Positions 7,774-15,895 of a DNA stretch of 64,000 nt are shown here, in pieces. Both the position numbers and the translations under genes were made by a program. This DNA comes from Candidatus Calescibacterium sp. (GTDB taxonomy: Bacteria > Calescibacteriota > Calescibacteriia > Calescibacteriales > Calescibacteriaceae). Under the pieces are notes generated by a model that searched no databases, was not told the DNA's origin, and was given only the letters and a program-made list of their open reading frames with translations. Location of the stretch: assembly GCA_025060505.1 (NCBI GenBank), contig JANXBU010000002.1, forward strand, positions 124,001 through 188,000. Reading direction: 5' to 3'. Position 1 is the first letter of the stretch. The number at the start of each line of letters is the position of its first letter.

Positions 7774-8529
7774 ATGATAGATATAATAATTCCTTCCTTC
7801 ATTCTGAGCTTATCACTTGTTCTGATCCATGTATATTTCGGGCTGAGGATATTTGAAAGGGGGATTATTTTTTCTGATATAGCGATAGCACAGGTTTCAG
7901 CACTTGGTATAGCGTTTTCATCTCTTTTTGGTCTTGAGAAGCTTTCTTATATATTTGGGGTTGGATTTTCTGCTATCGCTGGACTTTTACTTTCAGCTAT
8001 GAGAAAATATTCAGTTGAGCTAAAAGAATCTTTTGTAGGAATATTATATGCCTTCTCGAGTGCGCTTGGAATTCTGATATTCAGCAAAATGCCTGAACAC
8101 GAGATTCAGGGAATAAAGGAAATGATCATGGGAAACATACTATTTGTTGATACGGAAGATGTTCTAAAAGGAACAATTGTTTATGTATCTGTTGGGGTCG
8201 TTCATCTTCTTCTGAGAAGAAAAATTAAAAACGGATCATTTTTCTGGGAATTTTTCTTTTATCTGACATTTGGATTTGTTGTTTCTTCTTCGGTTTCTAT
8301 GGGTGGAGTACTTCTGGTCTTCTCATACCTTGTAATCCCTACCTTTTGTTCTAATTTGATATTGAAAGACTTCAGGTCAAAACTAATTTTCGGCTGGATA
8401 CTTGGTATAGTTTCAAATCTTATTGGATTCGTCATTTCCATAAAGCTTGATTATCCAACAGGAGTGTCTGTTATCGTTGTTCTTGGGGCTATTTCTTTTA
8501 TTTTTCTGCTATTCTCCAAGCTTAGGTAA
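7774..8529 (+). CDS. znuB: Zinc ABC transporter permease (ABC-3 family)
   Basis: The 251-residue membrane protein has about seven to eight hydrophobic segments. It shows the ABC-3 signatures FERGIIFSDIAIAQVSALGIA near the N-terminus and SVSMGGVLLVFSYLVIPTFC late in the protein, the latter matching the coupling-helix region. It forms the membrane channel for the metal delivered by the ZnuA-like protein. It begins 3 bp after that gene. The operon then ends only 2 bp before the convergent gene at 8532, so the ATPase subunit ZnuC is not in this cluster and must be encoded elsewhere. Confidence 0.9.
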   Translation: MIDIIIPSFILSLSLVLIHVYFGLRIFERGIIFSDIAIAQVSALGIAFSSLFGLEKLSYIFGVGFSAIAGLLLSAMRKYSVELKESFVGILYAFSSALGILIFSKMPEHEIQGIKEMIMGNILFVDTEDVLKGTIVYVSVGVVHLLLRRKIKNGSFFWEFFFYLTFGFVVSSSVSMGGVLLVFSYLVIPTFCSNLILKDFRSKLIFGWILGIVSNLIGFVISIKLDYPTGVSVIVVLGAISFIFLLFSKLR

Positions 8530-8531
8530 GT

Positions 8532-10883
8532 TTATGTTTCACCCGATACTCTGTACATTGAATCCTGAATAGATTCAGTTAGCTTCTCTATATCTGACAC
8601 AACCTTAGATAAGAGTGATTCAAAATTATCAAAGGAATCAAGCATCTTGATCATCTCACCTCTTATATTCTTCATCATTAGACCAACTTCAGATACAAGA
8701 TTTTTGTATCTCAAAATTATATTTTTTGATTCTCTATGAAACTTTTCCATGTTTGAAGACAAATTAGATATCTGCTCCTCAATTGATCCTACGATTGAAG
8801 ATACCTTTTCGATGTTATCTTGGGAGCTATTGGCCATTTGATCTATTTTTGATATAGAACTGGATATTTTTGATACTGCGGAAGATACATTCGAAAGGAT
8901 CTCAAGTATTTCTTTGATGCTCTTTCTCATATCGTTGCCCTGCTCTATTACATATCTCACATCAGTTTGTAATTGCTCTATTATGTCATCTATTCTTCCG
9001 GCTATTCCTTCCGCGGAGATGATGTAAGACTCTCCAAATCCATCGCCCAATTCCGATGACAAATTTCCAACATAGCTTCTTATTTGTCCACCCAAATTCT
9101 TGAGTCCTACTTCCACCTTTTTCAAGTCATCTGCAAGAAGTGAAGACATCTGCTTTGCAATTGATGAGACCTCCTCCATTATTTCTTCTTGGGTTGCTTT
9201 TCCAGAAACTATAGATATGTTCATTGATAGGACGAAAAGTTTCTTTTTCAATCTATCAGCATCGAGTAAAATTTCATCTATCATTTTCAGAAGTTCTCTG
9301 AATTTTGAAATATTTTCTTGGACCGCTTTGAGAACTCCAGATGTTTTGGATATTGAAGATTCAAGTTCTCTCATAGTATTAGTTATCATCTCCATTCTTT
9401 TGACAATTGATGTCTCAACAGCTGGGAACCTACTATCGATAAATCTTTCAGAAGAGATATTAGGGGAAAGAATGCTCTTATCTGTATATTTGAGCAGACT
9501 TTGTGTTTCCACAGATATACCATTGATAAGGTTAGAGACATCTCTGACCATCTTGAGGAGCATGTCTATCTGGTCTACAGATAATGGTGCGAAATCTTGA
9601 AGCTGGAATTCAAATTCTTCTATCTCCTTACCTGTTAGCTGTATAGTTCTATTTATCGAAAGTTTCATAATCCTTATATCACCGATTATTTTGTTGATCC
9701 TTGCCCTCATTGATATAAGTTCAGAGAAAACTTGAGATAAAATATATCCTGCATCTTCTTTTATTTTGTTATATTTATTCTCCATTTTTTCGAGTCTATT
9801 TTTATTCATAATAAGGTCAGCACTGATAGGTGTAAATTCATCACCTCCGAACCATAATTTTTTTCCCAATGACAAGAAAGACTCCATAAGGTATCGCCCG
9901 AAAGAAGTATTGTATACGACCAAAATCAAACCCTGTATAACTGCTGATAGTATAATCATGATTATAATAAGAGTTACCGCTTTATTTTCTGCATCTGGTA
10001 GTGGAACAAATATACCTTCTATTGTATTTTCCTTCTTGGCAAAGATGAAGACGGAGGAAGAAAGATAATCATACAAAATATTCTCACCTTTATCAGATTT
10101 CTCCAATATAGCTTTCTTTATGTGATCATCAATTATAGCGTGTGTTTGTTTTCCTGTCTCGTCTATCTTCCACTCTATTTGATTCAATATAGTTTCTCCC
10201 TGAAAATATTGATTCATATAACTTTGAGATTCACTATCTTTAATAGTGCGAGATAGATTTTCTCCAGAAAAAACGGCTAAAACTGATGTGACAGCAAGTA
10301 TACCAGACAAGACGTAGTACATAACTTTTCTTCTCATTCTATCTGCGATAAGAGAGCTGAAATCTTGATTATCTTTCAAATCTATGCTATAATTTGAAAG
10401 TATCTCTGAAAAACTTCTTTCTAAATTTGTTCTTAATGAAAGAGCAACAATAGGTCCTATTCCCAATATCAGAACAGAAAGGGATACGATAGTAAGTATA
10501 TCGATAATTTCGAAAACATATAGGAATACAAAAGTGGCAAAAGCAGCAACAATCCATACCGCAAAAGATATATAACCAATAAGCGTAGGAAAAGTTATAA
10601 TTTTCTTCAAAGAGTCAATATTGAGATTATCAAGGCTTTCTTTTATTAGAACAAGTCTGCTCCAAGAGTAGATAAAGTACAGCCCGAACAGAAATAGATA
10701 TATCAGCAAAATTGGTGGAAGCAACCTTGAAAGGAATGGAAATATGAAATTCCAATAATTAAATCGCATCAATGATATAAATAATCCAACAATTATTCCC
10801 AAAATTATGACGATATATACTGGAATAAGAGAGTTGACTAGGAATGCTTTTTTTACCTCATCAAATTTTTTGCTTTCATTCAT
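8532..10883 (-). CDS. Multi-pass membrane coiled-coil protein, degenerate MCP-like
   Basis: The product has 783 residues. The first 340 contain about seven membrane segments in two groups (roughly 15-35, 50-70, 98-120, 125-150, 188-205, 300-325) with an extracytoplasmic loop near 210-300. The remaining 440 residues form long amphipathic helices with the heptad pattern of chemoreceptor signalling domains, including several S/T-rich helices. Around residues 555-600 (LSMNISIVSGKATQEEIMEEVSSIAKQMSSL) there is a distant echo of the MCP hairpin, but the canonical E-A-A-R-A-G-E tip is not recognisable. Its ATG follows the ctaA stop directly, so the two are coupled. A membrane sensor or scaffold is likely; chemotaxis signalling is doubtful. 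Confidence 0.6.
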   Translation of the reverse strand: MNESKKFDEVKKAFLVNSLIPVYIVIILGIIVGLFISLMRFNYWNFIFPFLSRLLPPILLIYLFLFGLYFIYSWSRLVLIKESLDNLNIDSLKKIITFPTLIGYISFAVWIVAAFATFVFLYVFEIIDILTIVSLSVLILGIGPIVALSLRTNLERSFSEILSNYSIDLKDNQDFSSLIADRMRRKVMYYVLSGILAVTSVLAVFSGENLSRTIKDSESQSYMNQYFQGETILNQIEWKIDETGKQTHAIIDDHIKKAILEKSDKGENILYDYLSSSVFIFAKKENTIEGIFVPLPDAENKAVTLIIIMIILSAVIQGLILVVYNTSFGRYLMESFLSLGKKLWFGGDEFTPISADLIMNKNRLEKMENKYNKIKEDAGYILSQVFSELISMRARINKIIGDIRIMKLSINRTIQLTGKEIEEFEFQLQDFAPLSVDQIDMLLKMVRDVSNLINGISVETQSLLKYTDKSILSPNISSERFIDSRFPAVETSIVKRMEMITNTMRELESSISKTSGVLKAVQENISKFRELLKMIDEILLDADRLKKKLFVLSMNISIVSGKATQEEIMEEVSSIAKQMSSLLADDLKKVEVGLKNLGGQIRSYVGNLSSELGDGFGESYIISAEGIAGRIDDIIEQLQTDVRYVIEQGNDMRKSIKEILEILSNVSSAVSKISSSISKIDQMANSSQDNIEKVSSIVGSIEEQISNLSSNMEKFHRESKNIILRYKNLVSEVGLMMKNIRGEMIKMLDSFDNFESLLSKVVSDIEKLTESIQDSMYRVSGET

Positions 10884-11912
10884 TTATGTAATAATTTTAA
10901 ACTTTTGTTCTGGAACATACAAAAAAGTTGAATAAAGAATATAAATGATAAACGAATACAAAATCCAAGCGTTTGCCTGATGAGCCAAAGCTAGGTGCCA
11001 AGGTATATCTCCACGAGAGAACAGAAGAGTAAAAAGACCAAGAAAGAACTGAACAAACCAGAGAAATATCCCCACAAAGGCTATCTTTGAATACTTGATC
11101 AAAACTACAAAAACAACAAGTATTAACCAAGGGAAATGTCTATGGAAAAAATTTACAAAAACTGGGTTAGCAATGATGTCATGAACAGATGAGAGCATGT
11201 AAGATGGTATGAGAACACCGTTTATATCTGGGTAAGTAGGAGCAACCAGCGCTCCTTTGTGTCCAGCAAGAAGTGCTCCGAAAAAGGTTTGTATCAAAAA
11301 TACAATCAGAGCAAAAATTATAATCTTTCTTACTTTCAAGTTTTCGGAAAATCCTCTGAATATACTTCCGTTATCGGAAAGGAAAGCTCCCAAGAGAACA
11401 TAAGAGAACACAAGAATCGCAAACATCTTATGAAAGGCAAGGAAAACAGGGTCAACAAATGGAATTTCTCTGACAACTCCTGTTCTTACCATAAGCCAAC
11501 CCAGAAATCCCTGAAATCCAAAGAGAATGAATAAAACAACAAAATAAGGAATCCAGAAACCTCTTATTTCTTTTTTTATCAGAAGATATATAAACGAGAC
11601 AAAAATAAACACACCAGCCAACCGTGCTATAAGCCGATGAAAATATTCAATAAGATATATTCTTTTGAATCCTTCGAGAGTTATATTTTGATGAACAAGT
11701 TTGTACTGGGCTATTGATTTGTATTTTTCAAACTCCTCCTGCCAATCTTCATTGGAAAGAGGAGGAATAATACCCGTTACAGGTCTCCACTCTGTTATAG
11801 AAAGTCCAGCTTTTTGCAATCTTGTATAGCCTCCAACAATAGCGAGAATGAATACAAGAAAAGCTGAGATCAGAAGAACATTTCTTATAACTACACTTTT
11901 GTTTATCTTCAT
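10884..11912 (-). CDS. ctaA: Heme A synthase (COX15/CtaA)
   Basis: This 342-residue protein has eight membrane segments. The COX15 signature GGYTRLQKAGLSITEWRP is at residues about 26-43, followed by GIIPP. Heme-ligand histidines sit in EYFHRLIARLAG, in AFHKMFAIL, in NFFHRHFPW and in ALAHQANAW, matching the two four-helix halves of the family. It oxidises the C8 methyl of heme O to make heme A for an aa3-type cytochrome oxidase, so the organism should respire oxygen. The next gene, an MCP-like membrane protein, starts immediately after its stop codon. No oxidase genes or ctaB are in the window. Confidence 0.94.
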   Translation of the reverse strand: MKINKSVVIRNVLLISAFLVFILAIVGGYTRLQKAGLSITEWRPVTGIIPPLSNEDWQEEFEKYKSIAQYKLVHQNITLEGFKRIYLIEYFHRLIARLAGVFIFVSFIYLLIKKEIRGFWIPYFVVLFILFGFQGFLGWLMVRTGVVREIPFVDPVFLAFHKMFAILVFSYVLLGAFLSDNGSIFRGFSENLKVRKIIIFALIVFLIQTFFGALLAGHKGALVAPTYPDINGVLIPSYMLSSVHDIIANPVFVNFFHRHFPWLILVVFVVLIKYSKIAFVGIFLWFVQFFLGLFTLLFSRGDIPWHLALAHQANAWILYSFIIYILYSTFLYVPEQKFKIIT

Positions 11913-12038
11913 ATCCTATCTATCTGGGCATTTGATCGATATTGATTGAATTTATGAAATTGTGGTGATGTCTTAGAAATTTTTGAATTGTTTATTTTTA
12001 AAGGTAGCTTTTTAAATCTTTTTTATTTGGTTAGCTAG

Positions 12039-12824
12039 ATGGTAATATGTATTTCAAATCAGAAAGGGGGAGTTGGAAAAACAACTATAGCATTAAATCT
12101 TGCCAGCGCGCTTGCTTTAGCAGAACTTAGAGTATTACTCGTAGATTTTGATCCACAGTCTCATATAACAATAGGATTCAATATAGATCCACAAGGGAAA
12201 ACCATATACAGAGTCATAACTGGTGAACTTGATATAAGAGAATCTATCCATCAGACATCAATTGAAAACCTTTTTGTAATACCAGCAGACGAAGATCTTG
12301 CAGGACTTGAAGCTGAAGCATCTCAAATGGAAAACAATCGGTTTCTGCTGAAAAAAGAGTTAGACAAGATAAAGGAGGAATTTGATTTCGTTTTTATAGA
12401 CTGTCCTCCATCAATTGGTATATATACAATAAACGCGCTTTGTGCATCTGACTTTGTGATTATACCTGTTCTTGCCGACTTTTACTCTCTTGAAGGTTTT
12501 TCTAAATTTTTCAAAGCAATAGAATACATAAGAGAAGGGTTAAATCCATCTCTGGAGATACTCGGAATAGTTATAAATATGTATGACAGGAGAACCAAAC
12601 TAACAAAAGAAGTAGAGGAAGAATTTTTGAAGTATTTCCCTGAAAAGATATTCACGGTAAAAATACCAAAGAATGTAAAAATTGCAGAAGCTCCAAGCTT
12701 TGGATTACCAATCCAGCTTTATAGTCCTTCATCACCGGGAGCAGATGCATTCAGCTTACTCGTTGAGGAATTCATTGAAAAAATAGAAAAGTCAAAGCAG
12801 ATAAAAATCAACAGAAAAATGTAA
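12039..12824 (+). CDS. parA: ParA/Soj-type partition ATPase
   Basis: The 261-residue protein has the deviant Walker A KGGVGKTT (residues 9-16), switch I region LLVDFDPQSH, Walker B FVFIDCPPSIG and the IPKNVKIAEAPSFGLP segment characteristic of chromosomal Soj/ParA proteins. It lacks the N-terminal HTH of plasmid ParA. It would act in chromosome segregation by binding DNA and ATP with ParB. No parB or parS-like site is adjacent, which is unusual because parA and parB normally form an operon. No Shine-Dalgarno precedes the ATG. Confidence 0.92.
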   Translation: MVICISNQKGGVGKTTIALNLASALALAELRVLLVDFDPQSHITIGFNIDPQGKTIYRVITGELDIRESIHQTSIENLFVIPADEDLAGLEAEASQMENNRFLLKKELDKIKEEFDFVFIDCPPSIGIYTINALCASDFVIIPVLADFYSLEGFSKFFKAIEYIREGLNPSLEILGIVINMYDRRTKLTKEVEEEFLKYFPEKIFTVKIPKNVKIAEAPSFGLPIQLYSPSSPGADAFSLLVEEFIEKIEKSKQIKINRKM

Positions 12825-13033
12825 ATGGGTTTGTCAATAAATAACAGAATGTTCAAAACAACCAATTACTTAAGACACAGAGCTTTACCAAACCTGTAAT
12901 AAATTTGAACCTTTTCAGCGAAGCACACAATTTATTTTGTCTATAAAGCTTCCTATCAAGTATTCCGAAATTTTCAGAAAGCAGTTCCGCATTATTAATA
13001 GACAAGTTAATCTGGTCTGTGTCAGGTTAAGTT

Positions 13034-13978
13034 ATGCGGATACTTATATTTGGTTCGGGAGCTGTGGGTTCAGCCATTGCAGCAAGACTTCACCTGAAAG
13101 GCTATGATGTTCATATTGTTGGAAGAGAGCAACACATTCAGAAAATAAAAGATGAAGGACTGAAGGTCAAGGGAATTTGGGGAGAATTTGTTGTTAGAGA
13201 TATAAAAGCTTACACGGAAATTCCGAAAGAACAAAAATTTGATGCAGTACTTATAACTGTAAAGACATTTTCAAATCAAGATGCAGTAAATTCAATAATA
13301 TCTTCAAAAATAAAAGCAGACATTTTTATATCAATGCAAAATGGTCTTGGGAACTATGAATTCTTTTCACAGTATCTTCATCCAGTTGGCAGTGCAAGAG
13401 TGATATTTGGTATTGTATTTGAAAAACCCGGAGAGATAGAAATCACAGTATGGGGCGGACCCATACTCTTTGGTTTCTGGGATACGAAATTTTATAAAGA
13501 AGAAAACAAAGCTGTGAAAATAATGAAGAATATCTCGGATATTTTTTCAGACTCTGGACTACCAAGCGAATTTGTGGAAGATATAAGAACACCGATATGG
13601 GAGAAGGCACTTTATAACTCAGCATTGAATCCACTAAGTGTTATCCTAAATACAACTTATGGCAATATAATTTTGAATCCTTTCACACGGGAGATTTCAA
13701 GGGAAATAATATCTGAAGGAATATCTATATCCCAAAAAGAAGGAGCTAATGTGAAAGATGATTTTTTTGATAAATTCGAAAAAAGACTTGTACCTCCGAC
13801 CAAGGATCACATATCAAGCATGATACAAGATATAAAAATTCGCGGAAAGACCGAAATAGATTCAATGTGTGGAGCAATAGTAAAATACGGAATAAAACAT
13901 AACATACAAGCCAAAGTAAATTTTACAATGTGGAATCTCATAAAAGCTCTTGAAAAGAACACAAAAAAAATAGAATAA
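13034..13978 (+). CDS. panE: 2-dehydropantoate 2-reductase
   Basis: The protein has 314 residues, the usual size for PanE. It has the N-terminal NADPH-binding motif FGSGAVGSAIAARL, a KTF segment and SMQNGLGNYEFF. The catalytic-domain stretch WEKALYNSALNPLS carries the conserved Lys and Asn that bind ketopantoate. It reduces ketopantoate to pantoate for coenzyme A synthesis. It stands alone: 209 bp without a gene separates it from parA, and 164 bp from the next gene. The ATG is preceded by a weak AGG only. Confidence 0.93.
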   Translation: MRILIFGSGAVGSAIAARLHLKGYDVHIVGREQHIQKIKDEGLKVKGIWGEFVVRDIKAYTEIPKEQKFDAVLITVKTFSNQDAVNSIISSKIKADIFISMQNGLGNYEFFSQYLHPVGSARVIFGIVFEKPGEIEITVWGGPILFGFWDTKFYKEENKAVKIMKNISDIFSDSGLPSEFVEDIRTPIWEKALYNSALNPLSVILNTTYGNIILNPFTREISREIISEGISISQKEGANVKDDFFDKFEKRLVPPTKDHISSMIQDIKIRGKTEIDSMCGAIVKYGIKHNIQAKVNFTMWNLIKALEKNTKKIE

Positions 13979-14127
13979 GAGTGTAAGAGCAAATAGATTT
14001 AGATTAACATTCAAGTGTCACAAGATGTAAATTCCTAATCATTCTCAAAGGTAAAAGATTATGTAATTCAAATAAACATTAAAATAAAAACAATATTACA
14101 ATCGGTTCATTATAAAAACATCAGAAA

Positions 14128-14137
14128 AAAGGAGGGA
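14128..14137 (+). promoter_or_regulatory. Shine-Dalgarno AAAGGAGGGA
   Basis: A strong Shine-Dalgarno lies 5 nt before the ATG at 14143. A TATAAA at about 14111-14116 gives a plausible -10 box, so this monocistronic lipoprotein gene has a real leader, unlike most of its neighbours. Confidence 0.7.
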
Positions 14138-14142
14138 AATAA

Positions 14143-14478
14143 ATGAAAAAAATATTTATATCCCTTTTTATACTCATTTCAGCGGCTATCTTATCCTTTA
14201 ACTTACCTGGATGCGGCGGAGGAGAAGAAAGTAATCCATGTAAAGAGTTAGGAGAAAAGATAAATCAGTGCCTCAACGATGCTTGCAAAGGGAAGTCTAA
14301 CTGTGATCTTTGCAAATGTGTTCTTGATCCAAAAGCACCAGAATGTACAGCAGGCGGAACGGGTGGTACCCCTTCTGGTGGCGGATGCGAAGGAGAAGTG
14401 AAAAAACAAGCAGAAGAGGGACTCAAAAACTTCAATTGTTCAAATTATACAGAGGCTATCAAGATAGCATGTCCATAG
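14143..14478 (+). CDS. Small cysteine-rich lipoprotein
   Basis: This 111-residue protein has a signal peptide ending in the lipobox LPGC (Cys24), followed by Gly-Gly-Gly. The mature part holds about eleven further cysteines (CKELGEKINQC, CKGKSNCDLCKC and others), then a Gly/Thr/Ser-rich linker and a second small Cys-containing helix. Similar short Cys-rich lipoproteins with no known function are common in Myxococcota-like genomes. Disulfide-rich, exported and membrane-anchored is what can be supported; no function is assigned. Confidence 0.75.
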   Translation: MKKIFISLFILISAAILSFNLPGCGGGEESNPCKELGEKINQCLNDACKGKSNCDLCKCVLDPKAPECTAGGTGGTPSGGGCEGEVKKQAEEGLKNFNCSNYTEAIKIACP

Positions 14479-14777
14479 ATAATTGAGAAAATTATTAAAA
14501 CTACACATTCGCAACAATGATAAACCTCTAGTATCAAGTTTCATAAACATACCTTTGCTCATAATACTCATTATTATAGCAGAGTAGTCAAAAGCAACTT
14601 TCTACTCTGTTGTGATCACGAGATTCCTGAATGCTTCAACTCAATAATTCTTCCTCAGCATCGTTTCTACGACAAAGCAACGGATTTCAAATGAAGCAAG
14701 AAAAAATCAACCAATAGTTCTTACCAGCAAAAACTACAAATCTGATAAAATATAAGAAAAATCAGAAAATTATAGGA
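14479..14777. other. 299-bp intergenic region with a hairpin
   Basis: No ORF with a credible start is seen. The only structure is the inverted repeat at 14580-14609. The stretch before the next gene is A-rich. Confidence 0.5.
14580..14609. other. Perfect 8-bp inverted repeat (RNA hairpin candidate)
   Basis: CAGAGTAG (14580-14587) and CTACTCTG (14602-14609) are perfectly complementary across a 14-nt loop; one G-U and one A-U pair extend the stem. No U-tract follows, so it is not a standard intrinsic terminator. It could be a processed 3' end, a protein site or part of a small RNA. Confidence 0.45.
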
Positions 14778-15347
14778 GTGAAGAGAATATTCCTGATAGT
14801 CGGTATATCTTTGCTACTTCTATCTGTTTTTTTCGTTGTTTCAGGAACAAGAGAAATAAAGTATAGCTTCATAGAAATAGAAAAAGGTAGCATTTCTGAA
14901 AGAGTATATGCTGAGAAATCGAAGTTGGTTGGAGATATAGTCTATGCTCAAAACACTATACTATCGTTTGATAGCAATAAACTTGGAAAAATTGAAATTG
15001 AGGCTCAAAAGTCTGTGTATAATCTCAGAAGCGGAATAATAGAAATCAGCGGAAATATAAAACTGAAAGCACGAGATCTGTATGCAGAAACAGACAAAGC
15101 TAAAATCTTCGTTGAAGACAAAACAGTAAAGAAAATAGAAGGATATGGTAATGTAAAAGTTCAAACCAATGGAAGAACAATAAAGTCAGAAAAAGCTGAA
15201 ATATTTCCACAAGAGAAAATGATAATTTTTACAGGAAATCCTGTGATTCAGCAAAAGGGATTACAGATACAGGGGAAAACCATAAAAATCTTTCTTGATT
15301 CAGACATAGTTGAAGTTGATGAAACAAAGGCTAGAATGGAAAAGTAA
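14778..15347 (+). CDS. LPS transport protein, LptC/LptA-like (OstA fold)
   Basis: The 189-residue protein starts at a GTG (14778) and has an N-terminal membrane anchor (residues 3-24). Repeated short beta strands follow: IIEISGNIKLKARDLYAETD, KIEGYGNVKVQT, IKSEKAEIFPQEKMIIFTGNPVI and LQIQGKTIKI. This jellyroll pattern (GN-K, AE, ekm-I-F-TGNP-I, G-TI) is that of LptA; the uncleaved-looking anchor is that of LptC. It would form part of the periplasmic bridge for lipopolysaccharide. No lptB is adjacent. A separate LptE-like gene is at 28607. Confidence 0.75.
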   Translation: MKRIFLIVGISLLLLSVFFVVSGTREIKYSFIEIEKGSISERVYAEKSKLVGDIVYAQNTILSFDSNKLGKIEIEAQKSVYNLRSGIIEISGNIKLKARDLYAETDKAKIFVEDKTVKKIEGYGNVKVQTNGRTIKSEKAEIFPQEKMIIFTGNPVIQQKGLQIQGKTIKIFLDSDIVEVDETKARMEK

Positions 15348-15468
15348 AAGCCAAAATAGATTCCTGCATAGAAAGATACTCCTAAACATAGGCTTGAAAA
15401 TTGATGCGATATGAATCCTCATCAGAGATTACAATAACTCAAAAGTGCAAAACCAACAATATTCTCCC

Positions 15469-15497
15469 TTGAAATACAATCAATCTCTTTGTATAAT
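15469..15497 (+). promoter_or_regulatory. Consensus sigma-70 promoter of a leaderless gene
   Basis: TTGAAA (15469-15474), a 17-bp spacer and TATAAT (15492-15497) form a near-ideal sigma-70 promoter. The GTG start codon lies 8 nt beyond the -10 box, where transcription would begin, so the mRNA should start at or within a base or two of the start codon. Confidence 0.8.
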
Positions 15498-15505
15498 TAA
15501 ATGAT

Positions 15506-15880
15506 GTGTCAAAAGGGGAAAACAAAAATAAAAAGATCACAAAGAACAAAAAAACAAAAATCGGAATAAAAATACCTAAAATTTTTCTTCCTTTATCTAT
15601 AATTTCATACATGCTTTCTGTTTATTTTTTGCTCTCAGATAATGGGATATTTAAGTATATAAAGCAGAGAAAACAAATAGAGCAGATACAAAGCGAAATT
15701 GAATCTGTAAAAAAGAGAATAAATGAGATAGAAGAGAGAAAGATGCTTATAAAATCTGAAAACAAAGAGTATCTTGAAAATGTTTTCAGAAGATTTGGTT
15801 GGGTAAAAGAAGGAGAGAGAATAATAAAGGCTAACACAGAGTTAGAAGACGGAGTAACGGAAGCCAAAACACAGGACTAA
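15506..15880 (+). CDS. FtsB/DivIC-like septum protein
   Basis: This 124-residue protein has a Lys-rich cytoplasmic N-terminus (1-25), one membrane segment (about 27-46), and a coiled coil (about 50-85, KQRKQIEQIQSEIESVKKRI). It ends with RRFGWVKEGERII, which corresponds to the FtsB/DivIC tail where a tyrosine or tryptophan precedes a GE motif. These bitopic proteins join FtsL and FtsQ in the divisome. The start codon is GTG placed exactly where the upstream consensus promoter would initiate. The gene is followed 15 bp later by a convergent GT9 gene. Confidence 0.7.
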   Translation: MSKGENKNKKITKNKKTKIGIKIPKIFLPLSIISYMLSVYFLLSDNGIFKYIKQRKQIEQIQSEIESVKKRINEIEERKMLIKSENKEYLENVFRRFGWVKEGERIIKANTELEDGVTEAKTQD

Positions 15881-15895
15881 ACTTCAAATACAAGA

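Noticed and set aside
12825-13033. Searched for a parS site or parB remnant after parA
   Set aside because: No 16-bp GTTTCAC-type palindrome and no coding potential found.
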